10,307 nucleotides of DNA, from NCBI GenBank assembly GCA_947174375.1, contig CAMWIS010000048.1, positions 1 through 10,307 of the forward strand, in the 5' to 3' direction. The notes below the pieces were generated by a model. That model was not told where the DNA came from. It searched no databases and worked only from the letters and a program-made list of their open reading frames with translations. The DNA is from an uncultured Bacteroidales bacterium. GTDB lineage: Bacteria; Bacteroidota; Bacteroidia; Bacteroidales; P3. Numbering within the stretch: position 1 is the first letter of the stretch; the number at the start of each line of letters is the position of its first letter. The position numbers and the translations under genes are program-made. Positions 1 to 7,679 of the stretch are shown here, in pieces.

Positions 1-5
1 CAAAA

Positions 6-1757
6 TTAGTAAACGAAGCTGCTTCCACCCAAAAATTCCCGCAAAATGGAGGTCGGCGGTATCTCTTTTTCAGAGATATAGCAGAAAAATGACAGGAATT
101 TGAGCAACGATTTGGCCGCGGCGTATTCGGGGCTGGCTTCGGGCACGTCGCGCAACAGCGGTTCGGCGTGGGCCTTCAGTACGCAGAGCTCAAACAGCAG
201 GGCCGAATTGAACATGATGTCGGCGTTTTCCTGATAGGGAAAGATGTTCTTGTTCTCGCCCTGAATAACGCTGTTCCAACGGCGGAGTGTGTTCAGGGCC
301 GAGCTGCCGCGGAAGTTGTGGTCGCGCACGATACGGCGTATCAGGCGGTTGTCGGTGCTGCGGATCGGGTTCTGCGTGTCGATGGCGATATGGGTCAGCG
401 CCGAAACGAAAATCTTGAACAGGTATTTCGGGTCGATGCCGGCCGAGAGTTGCGGGTTCAGCCCGTGGATGCCCTCCACAATCAAAATCGTCTGCGGGCT
501 CATGCGGATTTGTTTCTGCCCCCATTTGCGGCTGCCGCTGATAAAGTCGAACACCGGCATTTCCACGGTCTGTTCCGTCTCTATCGACAGCAGTTCGTTG
601 AGCTGTTGCGTAAAAAACGGGATGTCCACCGCCTCGATGCACTCAAAGTCGTATTCGCCGTTCTTGTCGCGCGGCGTGTGTTCGCGGTCAAGGAAATAAT
701 CGTCCATCGAAATCTCGGCCGTCCGGTAGCCCAATACCTGCAACTGCACGGAGAGCCGCTTGGAGAACGTCGTCTTGCCGGACGACGACGGGCCGCTGAT
801 GAGCACGAGGCGGCAGTCCGGCCGTTTGGCGATTTCGTCGGCGATGTGCGCGATTTTCTTTTCCTGCAAGGCTTCCGATATTTTAATCAGGCGGCCGGGG
901 CCCTGTTCCTGCACCTCTTTGTTGAGGTAGCCGACGTAGGGCACGCCCAAAATCTCCAACCAGTCCTTGTGTTCTTGGAAAATGCGGAACAGTTTGGTGC
1001 CGCCCTCGTTCTGCTCCCGGATGTAGTTCTTTACCACGCGCTGGCGGTCTTCGGCCAGTTTCTCCACGTGGTCGGGCCAAACGATGACCAAGCCCTGGAA
1101 ATAGCGGTCGATGTCGAACGTCTTTAAATAGCCCGTCGAAGGCACGAGCCCGCCGTAGAAGTAGTTGGGTTCGCCGTCCAGATAATATACGGATGAATAG
1201 GCCTGTTGCCGCGTTTCAAACAACATGGCCTTGGCCGGGTAATGCCGCTCGCGGAACAGCGTCACGGCGTCCTGCGACGGGATTTCCTCGTGTTCGAACG
1301 GCAGATTGGCCTGGATGATGGCCTGCATCCGCTGTTTGAGCGTCGCCACAAGGCTGAGCGGCAACGCGCGGTGTCCGTTCGAGTCGGTCTCCGCCTGCGC
1401 CTTGTCGCCGAGTTTATCCAAGCCGTCCAGCTCGCAGTAAAAGCCGATGGGCAGCGAGTGTTCCACGCGCAACGACAGTTGCGGATAGCAGTCTTTGACG
1501 GCCTTGCCCAAGACGAAAATCAACGACCGCATATACATACGGTAGCCCTCCACGGCATGGATGTCGAAGAAACGGACGGTCTTGGGGTTGTAGAGGTCGT
1601 AGTCCAACTCCCGCACGCGGTTGTTGACCGTGGCGCCCAAAATGTCATCCTGCAGTTTGATTTGTTGGTCTTCGGCGATTTCTTTCAGCGTGATCCCGCG
1701 CGGGTATTCCTTGCTGAGGCCGGTGTTTTCGCAGCGGATGCGGATTTTCGTATTCAT
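6..1757 (-). CDS. TGS/ThrRS-like domain nucleoside (uridine) kinase, 583 aa
   Basis: Predicted cytoplasmic P-loop nucleoside kinase of the uridine kinase type, which would phosphorylate a nucleoside such as uridine or cytidine for salvage; the substrate is not proven by sequence. Order of parts: a TGS-like domain (about residues 1-70), a region resembling the ThrRS editing (SAD) domain (about 71-290), then the kinase domain. The kinase domain has Walker A GPSSSGKTT at 322-330, the DDYFLDREHTPRD segment at 352-364, and the VRDHNFRGSSALNTLRRW segment at 477-494, all typical of this fused family. The ThrRS editing His and Cys positions are not conserved, so editing is not expected. The frame stays open upstream to 1901, but that stretch overlaps uvrA and is Arg/His-rich shadow sequence. 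The ATG at 1757 gives the normal family N-terminus (MNTKIRIRCEN), 5 bases after the uvrA stop. The TAA stop is at 6-8, so the gene is complete. Likely the last gene visible in a recG-uvrA-kinase unit. Confidence 0.93.
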   Translation of the reverse strand: MNTKIRIRCENTGLSKEYPRGITLKEIAEDQQIKLQDDILGATVNNRVRELDYDLYNPKTVRFFDIHAVEGYRMYMRSLIFVLGKAVKDCYPQLSLRVEHSLPIGFYCELDGLDKLGDKAQAETDSNGHRALPLSLVATLKQRMQAIIQANLPFEHEEIPSQDAVTLFRERHYPAKAMLFETRQQAYSSVYYLDGEPNYFYGGLVPSTGYLKTFDIDRYFQGLVIVWPDHVEKLAEDRQRVVKNYIREQNEGGTKLFRIFQEHKDWLEILGVPYVGYLNKEVQEQGPGRLIKISEALQEKKIAHIADEIAKRPDCRLVLISGPSSSGKTTFSKRLSVQLQVLGYRTAEISMDDYFLDREHTPRDKNGEYDFECIEAVDIPFFTQQLNELLSIETEQTVEMPVFDFISGSRKWGQKQIRMSPQTILIVEGIHGLNPQLSAGIDPKYLFKIFVSALTHIAIDTQNPIRSTDNRLIRRIVRDHNFRGSSALNTLRRWNSVIQGENKNIFPYQENADIMFNSALLFELCVLKAHAEPLLRDVPEASPEYAAAKSLLKFLSFFCYISEKEIPPTSILREFLGGSSFVY

Positions 1758-1762
1758 AGCGG

Positions 1763-4651
1763 TTATTTCAATAAGGGCGCCAAATAGCGTCCGGTGTAAC
1801 TCTTTTTGATTTTGGCGATGGCTTCCGGCGTACCTTCGGCCGTGATGCAGCCGCCGTCGCGTCCGCCCTCGGGGCCGATGTCGATGATGTAGTCGGCGCA
1901 TTTGATCACGTCTAAGTTGTGCTCCACCACCAAGACGGTGTTGCCTTGTTCCACAAGCCGTTGCAACACTTGGAGCAAGGCGCGGATGTCTTCGAAGTGC
2001 AGGCCCGTCGTCGGCTCGTCAAGTATATATAATGTCTTGCCCGTGCTCTTTCTCGACAGTTCGGCCGCCAACTTGATGCGTTGCGCTTCGCCGCCCGACA
2101 GCGTCGTGGCGGGTTGCCCCAGCGATACATAGCCCAAGCCGACCTCGTTCAAGGCCTTTATTTTGGATAGAATCTGCGGGATGTTCTCGAAAAATTCCAC
2201 GGCCTGCGCGATGCTCATGTTCAGCACGTCGTTGATGGACTTGCCCTTGTAGCGGATTTCCAGCGTCTCGCGGTTGTAGCGTTTGCCGTGGCATTCCTCG
2301 CAGGTCACATAGACGTCCGGCAGAAAGTTCATTTCGATGGTCTCCACGCCCGCGCCGCCGCACCGTTCGCACCGCCCGCCGCGGATGTTGAACGAGAACC
2401 GGCCGGCCTTGTAGCCGCGGATTTTGGCTTCGGGCAGGCTGGCGTACAGCTTGCGGATATCCTCAAACACGCCCACATAGGTGGCGGGGTTGGAGCGCGG
2501 CGTGCGTCCGATGGGCGACTGATCCACCTCTATCACCTTGTCGATGTGCTTAAGGCCGTGGATTTCGCCGTAGGGGAGCGGTTGCGCCGACGAACGGTAG
2601 AAATGGCGGCTCAGCACGGGCAACAGCGTTTGGCTTACGAGTGAGGACTTGCCGCTGCCCGAAACGCCCGTCACGCACGTAAACGTCTGCAACGGCAGGC
2701 GGAAGTTCACGTGTTTGAGGTTGTGGCCCGAAGCGTCGGTCAGTTCGAGGAACGTGCCGTTGCCCGGCCGGCGTTGGGCGGGGATTTCGATGCGGCGTTT
2801 GCCGTTGAGGTAGTCGGCCGTCAGCGAGTCCTGTTTGAGGAATTGCGCCAACGTGCCCTGCGCCATGATTTTGCCGCCCTTGGCGCCCGCGCCCGGCCCT
2901 ATGTCCACGATATAGTCGGCCGCCCGCATCATCTCCTCGTCGTGTTCCACCACCAACACCGTATTGCCCATGTCGCGCAGTTTCTGCAACGAACGGATAA
3001 GTTTGAGGTTGTCGCGTTGGTGCAGCCCGATGCTTGGCTCGTCCAATATATACAATACGTTGACCAAGTGCGAGCCGATTTGCGTCGCCAGGCGGATGCG
3101 TTGGCTTTCGCCGCCGCTCAGGCCCGTCGATTCGCGGTTGAGGCTCAGATAGCCGATGCCCACGTCCAACAGAAAGCGGATGCGGTGGTTGATTTCGCGC
3201 AGGATTTCATGGCCGATCTGCTGTTGCCAGGGTTCAAGCCTTTCTTCGATGCCGCCCGTCCATTCGGCCAGTTCCTCCAAACTCATGGCGGCGAGTTCGG
3301 CGATGTTCCGCCCGTCGATGCGGTAGTGCAAGGCCATCGGTTGCAGGCGCGTGCCGCCGCAATGCCGGCACGTCTTTTTCGCCATAAACTGTTCGGCCCA
3401 GCGTTGCAGGGTGGGCACGTTGCCGTTCTGCGCCAACTGCGAGAGGTACCAATACATACCTTTGATTTCGGGCTCGCCCTTTTTCGACTTGGCGGCGGGT
3501 TTGGCCGCCGTTTCCGCGGCGCCGTCGGCTTCGTCCGTTTCCGCCATCTGCGCCCGCCAGGCCGGGCTGCCGTACACCAGCATCTCCACGGCCTCTTTCG
3601 GCCAAGTGTTGAGCGGCTGGTCTTCGGTCAGTTTGAATTGCTTGACAATCAGCCGCAGTTCGGAGTTAATCCAATCCAAGCCCAAGTGTTCGCCTTTCCA
3701 CGAGGCTTCCTCGTTGTCGCTGATAAGCCGCACGGCGCCTTGTTTCAGGCTTTTCGCCGGGTCGGGAATCAGGCGGTCGATGTCGGGCTGCCATTCGATG
3801 CCCAGCCCCTTGCAGTGCGGGCACGCGCCGTAAGGCGAGTTGAACGAAAACGTGTTCGGCTCCGGGGCGGGGTAGGAGATGCCCGAGGTCGGACACATGA
3901 GGTTTTTGCTGAAATGCACCGCGCTGCGGTCTTTCGGGTCATACACCATCAACGAGCCCTTGCCCTGTTTGAGCGCGGTCTGCACGCTTACCTTCAAACG
4001 CTTTTCCGTCTTTTCGGAGGGCGTGATGCGGTCCACGACCAGTTCGATGTCGTGTATCTTGTAGCGGTCCACGTGCATCCCGAACGTCAGGTCGGTCAGT
4101 TCGCCGTCCACGCGCACTTTGAGGAAACCCTGCTTGCGCACCGATTCAAACAGCTCGCGGTAATGGCCCTTGCGGCCGTTCACCAAGGGCGAAAGAATCA
4201 GGATGTCGTGCCCCGCGTAGCGTTCCGTCAACAGTTGCAGAATCTGGTCTTCGGTATATTTGACCATCTTTTCGCCCGTCACGTACGAATAGGCCTCGCC
4301 TATACGCGCGTAAAGCAGACGGAGAAAGTCGTAAATCTCGGTAATCGTGCCCACCGTCGAGCGCGGGTTCTTGTTCGTCGTTTTCTGTTCGATGGCGATA
4401 ACGGGGCTGAGGCCGTCGATCTTATCCACGTTGGGGCGCTCCAAATGGCCAATGAATTGGCGCGCGTAGGCCGAAAACGTCTCCATATAGCGCCGCTGCC
4501 CCTCGGCGTAAATCGTGTCGAAGGCCAACGAAGACTTGCCGCTGCCGCTCAGTCCGGTCAGCACAATCAGCGATTCGTGCGGCAGGTGCAGGTCGATGTC
4601 GCGGAGGTTGTGTTCCCGCGCGCCCCATATATCCAAGGTCTTGTTATCCAT
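1763..4651 (-). CDS. uvrA: UvrA, excinuclease ABC subunit A, 962 aa
   Basis: Damage-recognition ATPase of nucleotide excision repair. The UvrA dimer scans DNA and loads UvrB in the cytoplasm. Two ABC ATPase halves are visible. The first has Walker A GLSGSGKS at 33-40, signature LSGGESQR at 511-518 and Walker B LYILDEPSIGLH at 533-544. The second has GVSGSGKS at 662-669, LSGGEAQR at 851-858 and LYILDEPTTGLH at 874-885. The C-terminal zinc module is intact (C761, C764, C784, C787). The first zinc module is degenerate: C253 is followed by S256, with C277 and C280. Residues 369-398 form an Ala/Lys/Glu-rich low-complexity insert, which makes the protein slightly longer than E. coli UvrA (940). The ATG at 4651 is 2 bases past the recG stop and gives the usual N-terminus just before GAREHNLRDID. 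An ATG at 4672 is possible but would overlap recG and add seven untypical residues. Tight spacing on both sides points to co-transcription with recG and the kinase gene. Confidence 0.98.
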   Translation of the reverse strand: MDNKTLDIWGAREHNLRDIDLHLPHESLIVLTGLSGSGKSSLAFDTIYAEGQRRYMETFSAYARQFIGHLERPNVDKIDGLSPVIAIEQKTTNKNPRSTVGTITEIYDFLRLLYARIGEAYSYVTGEKMVKYTEDQILQLLTERYAGHDILILSPLVNGRKGHYRELFESVRKQGFLKVRVDGELTDLTFGMHVDRYKIHDIELVVDRITPSEKTEKRLKVSVQTALKQGKGSLMVYDPKDRSAVHFSKNLMCPTSGISYPAPEPNTFSFNSPYGACPHCKGLGIEWQPDIDRLIPDPAKSLKQGAVRLISDNEEASWKGEHLGLDWINSELRLIVKQFKLTEDQPLNTWPKEAVEMLVYGSPAWRAQMAETDEADGAAETAAKPAAKSKKGEPEIKGMYWYLSQLAQNGNVPTLQRWAEQFMAKKTCRHCGGTRLQPMALHYRIDGRNIAELAAMSLEELAEWTGGIEERLEPWQQQIGHEILREINHRIRFLLDVGIGYLSLNRESTGLSGGESQRIRLATQIGSHLVNVLYILDEPSIGLHQRDNLKLIRSLQKLRDMGNTVLVVEHDEEMMRAADYIVDIGPGAGAKGGKIMAQGTLAQFLKQDSLTADYLNGKRRIEIPAQRRPGNGTFLELTDASGHNLKHVNFRLPLQTFTCVTGVSGSGKSSLVSQTLLPVLSRHFYRSSAQPLPYGEIHGLKHIDKVIEVDQSPIGRTPRSNPATYVGVFEDIRKLYASLPEAKIRGYKAGRFSFNIRGGRCERCGGAGVETIEMNFLPDVYVTCEECHGKRYNRETLEIRYKGKSINDVLNMSIAQAVEFFENIPQILSKIKALNEVGLGYVSLGQPATTLSGGEAQRIKLAAELSRKSTGKTLYILDEPTTGLHFEDIRALLQVLQRLVEQGNTVLVVEHNLDVIKCADYIIDIGPEGGRDGGCITAEGTPEAIAKIKKSYTGRYLAPLLK

Positions 4652-4653
4652 AA

Positions 4654-6765
4654 TCAACTGATTCGGGCCCAAAATTTCTCCCGTTTCCGGTGGTTCACTT
4701 CCAATGCCAAAGGTAAGTTTTTTTCCGATGCCAGCGTCGGGTCGTCCGCCAAAATATCCATCGCGGCCTGCCGGGCCGCCTGCACGATGGGCGCGTCTTC
4801 CACCAGGTCGGCCACGCGCAGTTCCAGCACGCCGCTCTGTTGCGTGCCCTGCAAGTCGCCGGGGCCGCGCAGCTGCAAGTCGGCTTCGGCAATCTTGAAG
4901 CCATCCTGCGTGGCAACCATCGTATCGATGCGCTTCTTGGCGTCGGCGCTCAGCTTGTCGCCCGTCATAAGCAGGCAGTACGACTGTTCCGCGCCGCGTC
5001 CCACACGGCCGCGGAGCTGGTGCAGCTGCGCCAGGCCGAAACGTTCGCTGTTCTCAATCACCATGACGCTCGCGTTCGGCACGTCCACGCCCACCTCAAT
5101 TACGGTCGTCGATACCATGATTTGCGTCTCGCCCTTGATAAAGCGTTGCATCTCGTAGGCCTTCACGTCGGGTTTCATCTGCCCGTGCACGATGCTCACA
5201 CCGTAGTCGGGCAGCGGGAACGCGCGCGAAATGGCCTCAAAGCCGTCCATCAGGTCTTTCAAGTCCAAATTCTCGGATTCCTTGATGAGTGGATAGACGA
5301 CGTAAATCTGCCGGCCCTTCTTGATTTCATCGCGCATGAACGCGAACACGCGCAGCCGTGCGCTGTCGGTAAAATGGAGCGTCTGTATCGGCTTGCGGTT
5401 GGGCGGCAACTCGTCGATGACGGACGTATCCAAATCGCCGTAGAGCGTCATGCCCAACGTGCGCGGAATGGGCGTGGCCGTCATGACCAGTACGTGCGGC
5501 GGTTTGGCGTTCTTGGCCCACAGCTTGGCGCGTTGCGCCACGCCGAAACGGTGCTGTTCGTCTATGACCGCCAGGCCGAGGTTCTTGAAAACGACCTCTT
5601 CTTCCAACAGCGCGTGCGTGCCGATAAGGATTTGTATGTCGCCCTGCGCCAGGGCCATCAGGAGCGGCTTGCGTTCGGCTTTCGGCGTGGCGCCGCAGAG
5701 CAGGGCCGTCCGCACGGGCATCCCTTTCAGGTTCTTCAGAAAACTTTGGTGGTGCTGGCGCGCCAGGATTTCGGTCGGCGCCATGAGGCAGGTTTGGAAA
5801 CCGTTGTCAATGGCCAGCAGCATGACCATGAGCGCGACCATCGTTTTGCCGCTGCCCACGTCGCCTTGCAGCAGGCGGTTCATCTGCAGGCCGGTTTTCG
5901 TGTCCTGCCGTATCTCGCGGATAACGCGCTTCTGCGCGCCCGTCAGTTCAAACGGCAGGTTATGGTTGAAGAAATGCAGGAAGTGGTCGCCCACGTCCGA
6001 AAACACGAAGCCGGGCTGTTGCTTCTTGGCGAGTTTGTTTTGCAGGATGTTGATCTGCAACAGGAACAGTTCTTCGAACTTGCAGCGGATTTTAGCCTTT
6101 TGCCATTGCTCGGACGAGGTGGGGAAGTGCATCTCCCGCAAGGCCGCCTCGCGCGGCAACAGCCCGTATTTGGCCAAGACCGACTGCGGTAACACCTCCG
6201 GAATGGCCCCCGCGCCCGACACGAACAGCTGGCGCGTTATCTGCGCCAGGCTCTTGACCGTGACGCCTTTTTTCTTCATCGTTTCGGTGGTCGAATACAC
6301 CGGTTCCAAGCTGGCGGCGCGGTCGGCCGGCGCGTTGAAGCCGGCGTCCGGCGGCAGCACCTCGATGTCGGGGTGCGCCAGCGAAAACTGGTGCTGGAAG
6401 AAATTGGGCTTGCCGAAGGCCGACACCCATTGTCCCACCTTGATTTTATCCTTGACCCATTTGATGCCGGAGAACCAAATGAGTTCGATATGGCCCGTGT
6501 CGTCGTGCAGGTTCGCCACCAGGCGTTTCTGACGGCCGCCGCCTTTCTCGCTTACGCCCACGATGCGGCCGCGCACCGTGACATAGGTTTGGTCGTCTTG
6601 GATCTGCGCTATTTTGACAACGTTGTTCTTGTTGATATAGCGGAAAGGGAAGTAGTACAGCAAATCCTCGAACGTATGGATATGCGCCTCCTGCCGTAAA
6701 ATCTGCGCCCGCGCGGGGCCTACGCCTTTGAGGTATTCGATGTTCGTGGATAGGAAATCGTACAT
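4654..6765 (-). CDS. recG: ATP-dependent DNA helicase RecG, 703 aa
   Basis: Branch-migrating helicase that remodels stalled replication forks and Holliday junctions in the cytoplasm. Length is close to E. coli RecG (693). Visible parts in order: an N-terminal helix-hairpin-helix-like LKGVGPARA (12-20); the wedge OB-fold (about 60-140, starting YVTVRGRIVGV); Walker A GDVGSGKT (301-308); motif II DEQHRFGV (402-409), the RecG form of the DEAD box; motif III TATPIPRT (429-436); VIEVGVDVPNA (555-565); motif VI QLRGRVGRG (583-591); and the C-terminal TRG region with DLQLRGPGDLQGT (629-641). The start at 6765 is the only plausible one, because the next Met (about residue 162) would remove the wedge domain. 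It follows gldN by 28 bases, a gap holding a weak hairpin and a TACATTTG promoter-like box. Its TGA stop lies 2 bases before the uvrA ATG, so translational coupling to uvrA is likely. Confidence 0.98.
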   Translation of the reverse strand: MYDFLSTNIEYLKGVGPARAQILRQEAHIHTFEDLLYYFPFRYINKNNVVKIAQIQDDQTYVTVRGRIVGVSEKGGGRQKRLVANLHDDTGHIELIWFSGIKWVKDKIKVGQWVSAFGKPNFFQHQFSLAHPDIEVLPPDAGFNAPADRAASLEPVYSTTETMKKKGVTVKSLAQITRQLFVSGAGAIPEVLPQSVLAKYGLLPREAALREMHFPTSSEQWQKAKIRCKFEELFLLQINILQNKLAKKQQPGFVFSDVGDHFLHFFNHNLPFELTGAQKRVIREIRQDTKTGLQMNRLLQGDVGSGKTMVALMVMLLAIDNGFQTCLMAPTEILARQHHQSFLKNLKGMPVRTALLCGATPKAERKPLLMALAQGDIQILIGTHALLEEEVVFKNLGLAVIDEQHRFGVAQRAKLWAKNAKPPHVLVMTATPIPRTLGMTLYGDLDTSVIDELPPNRKPIQTLHFTDSARLRVFAFMRDEIKKGRQIYVVYPLIKESENLDLKDLMDGFEAISRAFPLPDYGVSIVHGQMKPDVKAYEMQRFIKGETQIMVSTTVIEVGVDVPNASVMVIENSERFGLAQLHQLRGRVGRGAEQSYCLLMTGDKLSADAKKRIDTMVATQDGFKIAEADLQLRGPGDLQGTQQSGVLELRVADLVEDAPIVQAARQAAMDILADDPTLASEKNLPLALEVNHRKREKFWARIS

Positions 6766-6769
6766 ATCG

Positions 6770-6777
6770 CAAATGTA
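6770..6777 (-). promoter_or_regulatory. Candidate Bacteroidota -7 promoter box upstream of recG
   Basis: Read on the minus strand, the gldN-recG gap contains TACATTTG, an exact match to the TAnnTTTG -7 element of Bacteroidota primary promoters. It lies 4 bases before the recG ATG. No clear TTTG -33 element sits at the usual spacing; the nearest T-rich candidate, CTTG, is about 28 bases upstream, which is too far. If the box is used, transcription would begin at or very near the recG start codon, giving a leaderless or near-leaderless transcript for recG-uvrA-kinase. Chance occurrence remains possible. Confidence 0.4.
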
Positions 6778-6779
6778 CG

Positions 6780-6795
6780 AAAAAAAGCGGGGCTT
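6780..6795 (-). terminator. Weak intrinsic terminator-like hairpin at the end of gldN
   Basis: On the minus strand the sequence reads AAGC-CCC-GCTT followed at once by further T residues (a run of seven T in all, two within the stem). The 4-bp stem with a 3-base loop overlaps the gldN TAA stop codon. The shape and T-tract resemble a rho-independent terminator, but the stem is short, so termination would be partial at best. Its place between the secretion genes and the repair genes is what makes it plausible. Confidence 0.3.
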
Positions 6796-7660
6796 AGTAA
6801 GACCACAAGTCTTGTTCTATTTCAAACAGCATATTTTCGATGCGTTTGGCTTCCAGCATCACGTGGATGCCTTGCGCGTATTGCGAGATGCTACGGTCTT
6901 GCTGGTTGTCTATCTTCGTGATATAGCTCTCGAAGTAACGCGTCCAAGCGAACACGTCGTCATAAGACGGACGCATCGCGCTGTTGTGACGGTTGAACGA
7001 TTCCGTCTTGGCGAACAACGGACGCAGGTAGTCGTAATACAGCCAGAACAGCGTCTGCGTACCTTTGAATTCGCCCGTGTTTTCGTCAAACTGTTGGATA
7101 ACGGGCGCCATCCCCAAGATGCGGATATCGCGGATGGAGCGTTGTTTGTCGATAAACCAGTCTTCTTTCAGACGGATCATCTTCACGTTTTCCACACGGA
7201 AAGACGAGGTATCGTAAGTCGTGTAGTACGTGCCGGGGTTATCCAGGTCTTCTTTCTCCAACTCGGTGACGGACGTGTTCTGACGGATGAATTCCTCATA
7301 GGTCAACTGTTTCGTGAAGTCGTCCGTAATCGGGTCGAACGCCACGATCGTACCTTCTTCCATCCCTTGGATAATCAAGCTCATCAGACTGATACGGTCT
7401 TGAACCGGATAGATGGGATAGTAGAAATACTGGTTCATCTTGAGGCGGAAGTCAATCATGCGCCATACGCGGTTCTTGATATAGACGTCGGCTTCCCGTA
7501 CATAAACATAGGGACGCGGAAGACGGTCCTTCGTGTTTTCCTTTTCATAGAAGTTGTCGCGCGGAGGGGTGTCTTCCAAAACCTGGGCTTTGGCAAAATC
7601 GTGCGCGGCCATCGTCAGAACGAATGCCGCCAACAGGCCGACCACTGAAATCCTTTTCAT
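6794..7660 (-). CDS. gldN: GldN/PorN, type IX secretion periplasmic ring protein, 288 aa
   Basis: Core periplasmic T9SS component. In studied species GldN/PorN binds the lipoprotein GldK/PorK to form a large ring attached to the outer membrane and contacts the GldM shaft. The N-terminus is a Sec signal peptide: K2-R3, a hydrophobic stretch (about 5-19), and an AKA cleavage site giving mature Gln26. Family-like segments follow: VWRMIDFRLKMNQYFYYP (65-82), PVQDRISL (85-92), IRDIRILGMAPV (176-187) and LFWLYYDYLRPLFA (204-217). The protein is shorter than I recall for P. gingivalis PorN (about 360 aa) and nearer the Flavobacterium form; it ends 288 residues in at a clean TAA with no frameshift sign. 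It follows gldM by 19 bases (AT-rich) and is the last gene of the T9SS block. Identity rests on both sequence and the gldK-L-M-N order. Confidence 0.95.
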   Translation of the reverse strand: MKRISVVGLLAAFVLTMAAHDFAKAQVLEDTPPRDNFYEKENTKDRLPRPYVYVREADVYIKNRVWRMIDFRLKMNQYFYYPIYPVQDRISLMSLIIQGMEEGTIVAFDPITDDFTKQLTYEEFIRQNTSVTELEKEDLDNPGTYYTTYDTSSFRVENVKMIRLKEDWFIDKQRSIRDIRILGMAPVIQQFDENTGEFKGTQTLFWLYYDYLRPLFAKTESFNRHNSAMRPSYDDVFAWTRYFESYITKIDNQQDRSISQYAQGIHVMLEAKRIENMLFEIEQDLWSY

Positions 7661-7679
7661 ATCGCGTGTATATTTTTAT

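Noticed and set aside
1758..1901. N-terminal 48-residue extension of the nucleoside kinase.
   Set aside because: It overlaps the end of uvrA, is Arg/His-rich out-of-frame sequence, and lies before the normal TGS-domain start.
2023..2034. AT-rich tatatata stretch resembling a promoter.
   Set aside because: It encodes the conserved LYIL part of the second UvrA Walker B and lies inside the gene. A similar stretch near 3045 encodes the first Walker B.
4652..4672. Upstream uvrA start adding MGPNQLI.
   Set aside because: It would overlap recG and is not family-like. The ATG at 4651, two bases after the recG stop, gives the normal N-terminus.
2711..5158. 815-codon open frame on the plus strand, antisense to uvrA and the end of recG.
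   Set aside because: It is in codon register with uvrA, so it stays open because TTA/CTA/TCA codons are rare. Its translation is rich in Arg, Val, Ala, Phe and His with no recognisable domain, and uvrA and recG are unmistakable on the other strand.
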